Source of the DNA: a bacterium UBA2219
GTDB taxonomy: Bacteria; Desulfobacterota; Deferrimicrobia; Deferrimicrobiales; Deferrimicrobiaceae
Reading direction: 5' to 3'
NCBI GenBank assembly: GCA_002327765.1
Contig: DCUH01000020.1
Coordinates: 1,563-8,658, forward strand
Length of the DNA stretch: 7,096 bases
Both the position numbers and the translations under genes were made by a program. The notes under the pieces were generated by a model. The model saw only the letters and a list, made by a program, of their open reading frames with translations, searched no databases and was not told the DNA's origin. This document shows, piece by piece, positions 4,457-7,096 of the stretch. The stretch's first letter is position 1. Each line of letters begins with the position of its first letter.

Positions 4457-6447
4457 CGCTCGTCCTCCTTGCGCCGATGCTGCTGCTCGCCGGGGGGCTG
4501 GCTTCGCTGCTCCCGTGGAAGAGGAGCGGCCTCGTAAACGCCGTGGGGGCCGGCTCCTGCGTCGCCGCCTGCGCCTCGGGCTTCGCGGGCGCGCTGCTCC
4601 TGCTCGCCGCCGGCGGCCCCGGCCCTTCGTGGACGCTTCCCTGGAACACGCCGCTCGGGGGCTCGTTCACGGTCGCGGCCGACGGTCTGACCTCGTTCTT
4701 CCTCCTGCTCGTCTTCGGGATCTCGGCGGTCTGCGCGCTCTACGGCGCCCGGTACCTCGCGGCCTGGGACGGCAGGAAGGGCACGGGCCCCTCCTGGCTC
4801 TTCTTCAACCTCCTCGTGGCCAGCATGGCGATGGTCTGCCTGGCGCGCAACGCATTGCTGTTCCTCATCGCGTGGGAAGCCATGTCGCTGTCGTCCTACT
4901 TCCTGGTCATGTTCGAGAGCGAGCGGCCGGAAGTCCGGAAGGCGGGCTGGACCTACATGGTCGCCACCCAGCTCGGCACGGTCTGCCTGCTGGCGCTTTT
5001 CGTGCTGATGGCGGGGCCGTCCGGGTCGCTCGAATTCGCCGACTACGAGGGATTCGCCGGGTCGGGCGCCGCGACGCTCGGCGTCGCCTTCCTGCTGGCG
5101 CTGGTCGGCTTCGGGACGAAGGCGGGGCTGATGCCCATGCACATCTGGCTTCCGGAGGCGCATCCGGCGGCCCCTTCGCACGTGTCGGCGCTGATGTCCG
5201 GGATGATGATCAAGACCGGCATTTACGGGCTGCTCCGGGTCCTGACCTTTCTCGGCACGCCCGAGACGTGGTGGGGCTGGACGCTGGTCGCCATGGGGCT
5301 GCTCTCGGGGGTGCTGGGCGTGCTGTTCGCCCTGGCCCAGCACGACCTGAAACGTCTCCTGGCCTATCACAGCGTGGAGAACATCGGGATCATCACCCTG
5401 GGGCTCGGCATGGGGCTCCTGGGGCGCAGCGCGGGGAACGGCCCGGTCGCCGCCCTCGCGTACGCCGGATGCCTGCTCCACGTGGCCAACCACGCGCTGT
5501 TCAAGGGGCTACTCTTCCTGGGTGCGGGGGCGGTGCAGCACGCGGCGCACACCCTCGAGATCGACCGGCTCGGCGGACTGGCGCGCAGCATGAAGTGGAC
5601 CGCCGCGTCCTTCCTGGTCGGATCGGCCGCCATCTGCGGCCTCCCGCCGCTGAACGGCTTCGTCAGCGAGTTCCTGATCTATCTGGCGTCCTACCGGTCG
5701 TCCTCGTCCGTGTCGACCTTCCTGTCGGTCCCCGGGCTGCTGGTCGTCGGGGGGCTGGCGCTCATCGGGGGGCTGGCCGCCGCGTGCTTCGCCAAGGCCT
5801 TCGGGATCGTCTTCCTCGGGGAGCCCAGGGAGGAAAACGCCCGCGCGGGGCACGAATGCGGGGCGCCGATGCGCGCGGCCATGGCGATCCTCGCCGCGGC
5901 CTGCGTCCTTTGCGGGCTTGCCGGCCCCCTGCTGGTCGGCGGGATGGGCGACGTGATCGCCTCGGCGGCCTCGATCCCCGAGGCGGAGATCGCCGACGGG
6001 CTCCGCGCCGGCGCGGGGTCGCTGCGCTTCGTCACGGGCTTCGGCCTGGGCTTCCTGCTGCTGGCGGGCGCCCTGGCCGGCCTGCGCCGCCTGCTGCTCG
6101 CCGGCCGCAGGGTGGAGGTGGGGGGCACGTGGGACTGCGGCTACTCCCGGCCCACCCCGAGGATGCAGTACACGGCCTCGTCGTTCGCCCAGCCGATCGT
6201 CCGGATGTTCCGGTTCCTCCGCATTTCGCGGCGCGAATTCACCCGCCCCGCGGGGCTGCTTCCCTCGGAGGCCGGGTTCGCCACCCATACCCCCGACGTG
6301 TTCAAGGAGAACTTCTGGCGGCCCGCGTTTTCCGGCGTCGGCAGCCTGCTGTCCCGCGTCCGGGGGATACAGCACGGCAGGATCCAGGTCTACGTGCTCT
6401 ACGTGGCGCTGACCCTCCTGGCGCTGCTCCTTTGGAGGCTCGGCTGA
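4453..6447 (+). CDS. hyfB: HyfB/HycC-type antiporter-like proton-translocating membrane subunit
   Basis: A 664-residue polytopic inner-membrane protein of the Mrp/NuoL-NuoM-NuoN family, with about 14-16 hydrophobic segments. Proton-path residues known from the family are present: Glu142 in AWEAMSLSSYF, Lys223 in GFGTKAGLMPMHIWLPEAHP, Lys254 in MMIKTGIYG, His306 in AYHSVENIG, Lys351 in ANHALFKGLLF and Glu406 in GLPPLNGFVSEF. The C-terminal tail (about 558-640), with GTWDCGYSRPTPRMQYTASS and FAQPIVRMFRF, is characteristic of HyfB/HycC/EhrA-like subunits and absent from NuoL/M/N, so this belongs to a group-4-hydrogenase-like complex, not complex I. The GTG start shares the GTGA overlap with the preceding regulator stop; GGGGGA lies 3 bases ahead. 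In such complexes this subunit couples electron transfer to ion pumping. The exact complex (Hyf, Hyc or Ehr) depends on genes beyond the window, so the symbol is family-level. Confidence 0.93.
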   Translation: MTLVLLAPMLLLAGGLASLLPWKRSGLVNAVGAGSCVAACASGFAGALLLLAAGGPGPSWTLPWNTPLGGSFTVAADGLTSFFLLLVFGISAVCALYGARYLAAWDGRKGTGPSWLFFNLLVASMAMVCLARNALLFLIAWEAMSLSSYFLVMFESERPEVRKAGWTYMVATQLGTVCLLALFVLMAGPSGSLEFADYEGFAGSGAATLGVAFLLALVGFGTKAGLMPMHIWLPEAHPAAPSHVSALMSGMMIKTGIYGLLRVLTFLGTPETWWGWTLVAMGLLSGVLGVLFALAQHDLKRLLAYHSVENIGIITLGLGMGLLGRSAGNGPVAALAYAGCLLHVANHALFKGLLFLGAGAVQHAAHTLEIDRLGGLARSMKWTAASFLVGSAAICGLPPLNGFVSEFLIYLASYRSSSSVSTFLSVPGLLVVGGLALIGGLAAACFAKAFGIVFLGEPREENARAGHECGAPMRAAMAILAAACVLCGLAGPLLVGGMGDVIASAASIPEAEIADGLRAGAGSLRFVTGFGLGFLLLAGALAGLRRLLLAGRRVEVGGTWDCGYSRPTPRMQYTASSFAQPIVRMFRFLRISRREFTRPAGLLPSEAGFATHTPDVFKENFWRPAFSGVGSLLSRVRGIQHGRIQVYVLYVALTLLALLLWRLG

Positions 6448-6450
6448 CAT

Positions 6451-7096
6451 ATGACGGCGGAGCGCATCGTCACATCGATTGCGGGATTCGCCCTCGCCCT
6501 GGCGCTGTCGCCGCTGCTGTTCGGGGTCATCAACAAGACGAAGGCGCTGGTCGCCGGGCGGCGCGGCCAGCCTTTCCTGCAGCCGTACCGGGACATCGCG
6601 AAGCTCTTGCGGAAAGGTGCGGTGTACAGCCGGACCACGACCCTGGTGTTCCGGGCCGGCCCGGTGGTCGGGCTGGCGGCGGTCCTGGGGGCCCTCGCGA
6701 TCGTCCCCCTGGGAGGGGCGCCGGCGCCCCTTTCGTTCGCGGGCGACCTGGTCCTCCTGGCGTACTGCCTGGGGCTCATGCGGTTCTTCACCGTCCTCGC
6801 GGCCCTGGACACCGGCTCCGCGTTCGAGGGGATGGGCGCCAGCCGCGAGGTCCAGTTCTCGGCGCTGGCGGAGCCCGCGCTCCTGCTGGCCCTCGCGGCC
6901 CTGCTGAACCAGGCCTCGGGGCAGTCGCTTTCGGAGGTCTACGGCGCCGTCGGCTACATCGCGCTCCTGGGCGGCGGCCCGGAGATCTACCTCGCGGTCG
7001 CGTCGCTCTGCATCGTCTTCCTCGCCGAGAACGCCCGCATCCCCGTCGACGATCCCGACACCCATCTCGAGCTCACCATGATCCACGAGGTGATGG
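6451..7096 (+). CDS. hyfC: HyfC/HycD/EchB/NuoH-type membrane anchor subunit (partial, C-terminus off window)
   Basis: The first 215 codons of a membrane subunit homologous to complex I NuoH, which links the peripheral electron-transfer arm to the ion-pumping arm. Family motifs are GRRGQPFLQPYRDIAKLLRK (36-55), YSRTTT (59-64), LDTGSAFEGMGASRE (119-133) and ENARIPVDDPDTHLELTMI, with HEVM at the cut end (193-215). The acidic ENARIPVDDPDTHLE loop is the signature of the hydrogenase branch. Several hydrophobic segments lie at about 8-28, 66-88, 94-117, 136-152 and 163-190. A TGA, the stop of the upstream gene, lies in the same frame 6 bases before the ATG, so no earlier start is possible. GGAGG (6433-6437) lies 13 bases ahead, further than usual, so reinitiation from the upstream gene is likely. 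The family is about 300 residues, so roughly 90 residues are missing. Confidence 0.93.
   Translation, partial: MTAERIVTSIAGFALALALSPLLFGVINKTKALVAGRRGQPFLQPYRDIAKLLRKGAVYSRTTTLVFRAGPVVGLAAVLGALAIVPLGGAPAPLSFAGDLVLLAYCLGLMRFFTVLAALDTGSAFEGMGASREVQFSALAEPALLLALAALLNQASGQSLSEVYGAVGYIALLGGGPEIYLAVASLCIVFLAENARIPVDDPDTHLELTMIHEVM

Noticed and set aside
4012..5493. 493-codon open frame on the minus strand
   Set aside because: Antisense to the HTH-EIIA and HyfB-like genes; Arg/Gln/Glu/His/Pro-rich sequence typical of the complement of GC-rich membrane-protein genes.
4453..6447. Assignment as NuoL/NuoM of respiratory complex I
   Set aside because: The proton-transporter core is shared, but the C-terminal GTWDCGYSRP region and the following HyfC-type gene place it in the hydrogenase-4/Ehr branch.
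5509..7086. 525-codon open frame on the minus strand
   Set aside because: Antisense to the HyfB-like and HyfC-like genes, with low-complexity Arg/Glu/Gln/Gly composition and no domain. The real genes are on the plus strand.

Overview
The window is high-GC DNA with strong G/C preference at third codon positions and almost no spare sequence. It holds two divergent operons facing away from one 234-base intergenic region (about 3551-3784). A TonB receptor followed by a YfiR-like protein and a CHASE8 kinase, next to a group-4-hydrogenase-type membrane module headed by an HTH-EIIA regulator, suggests a Gram-negative, probably anaerobic or facultative member of the former Deltaproteobacteria (Geobacter / Desulfuromonadia-like or a related uncultured Desulfobacterota lineage). 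This placement is inference from gene content; there is no rRNA or marker gene here. Left operon (minus strand, transcribed from about 3645 towards 1): a TonB-dependent outer-membrane receptor (1508-3550), a small periplasmic YfiR/DUF4154 protein (922-1494), and the N-terminal half of a membrane sensor histidine kinase with a CHASE8-type periplasmic domain, HAMP domain and H-box (1-917, cut by the window edge). Gaps are 13 and 4 bases, so the three are almost certainly cotranscribed. The set spans outer membrane, periplasm and inner membrane and has the logic of the Pseudomonas YfiBNR system, in which the periplasmic protein YfiR represses the CHASE8-bearing diguanylate cyclase YfiN. Here the output is a phosphorelay kinase and the outer-membrane partner is a TonB receptor. 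This is the most interesting system in the window. Right operon (plus strand): a compact regulator fusing an excisionase/MerR-like HTH to a PTS EIIA type-2 (PtsN-like) domain (3785-4456), overlapping by 4 bases a HyfB/HycC-type antiporter-like subunit (4453-6447), followed after 3 bases by a HyfC/HycD/EchB/NuoH-type membrane anchor (6451 to the right edge). The last two are the membrane arm of a hydrogenase-4, formate hydrogenlyase or Ehr-type (energy-converting-hydrogenase-related) complex. The catalytic subunits lie beyond the right edge, so whether the complex makes or uses hydrogen cannot be settled here. The regulator has both EIIA histidines, suggesting phosphorylation-dependent control of the membrane complex. 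Between the operons, each side has a sigma70-like promoter candidate. The plus-strand one would start transcription one or two bases before the regulator's ATG, which implies a leaderless mRNA. A short dyad overlaps the minus-strand -10 box and a longer imperfect dyad sits between the promoters. I saw no tRNA, rRNA, CRISPR array, insertion sequence, or attachment site.
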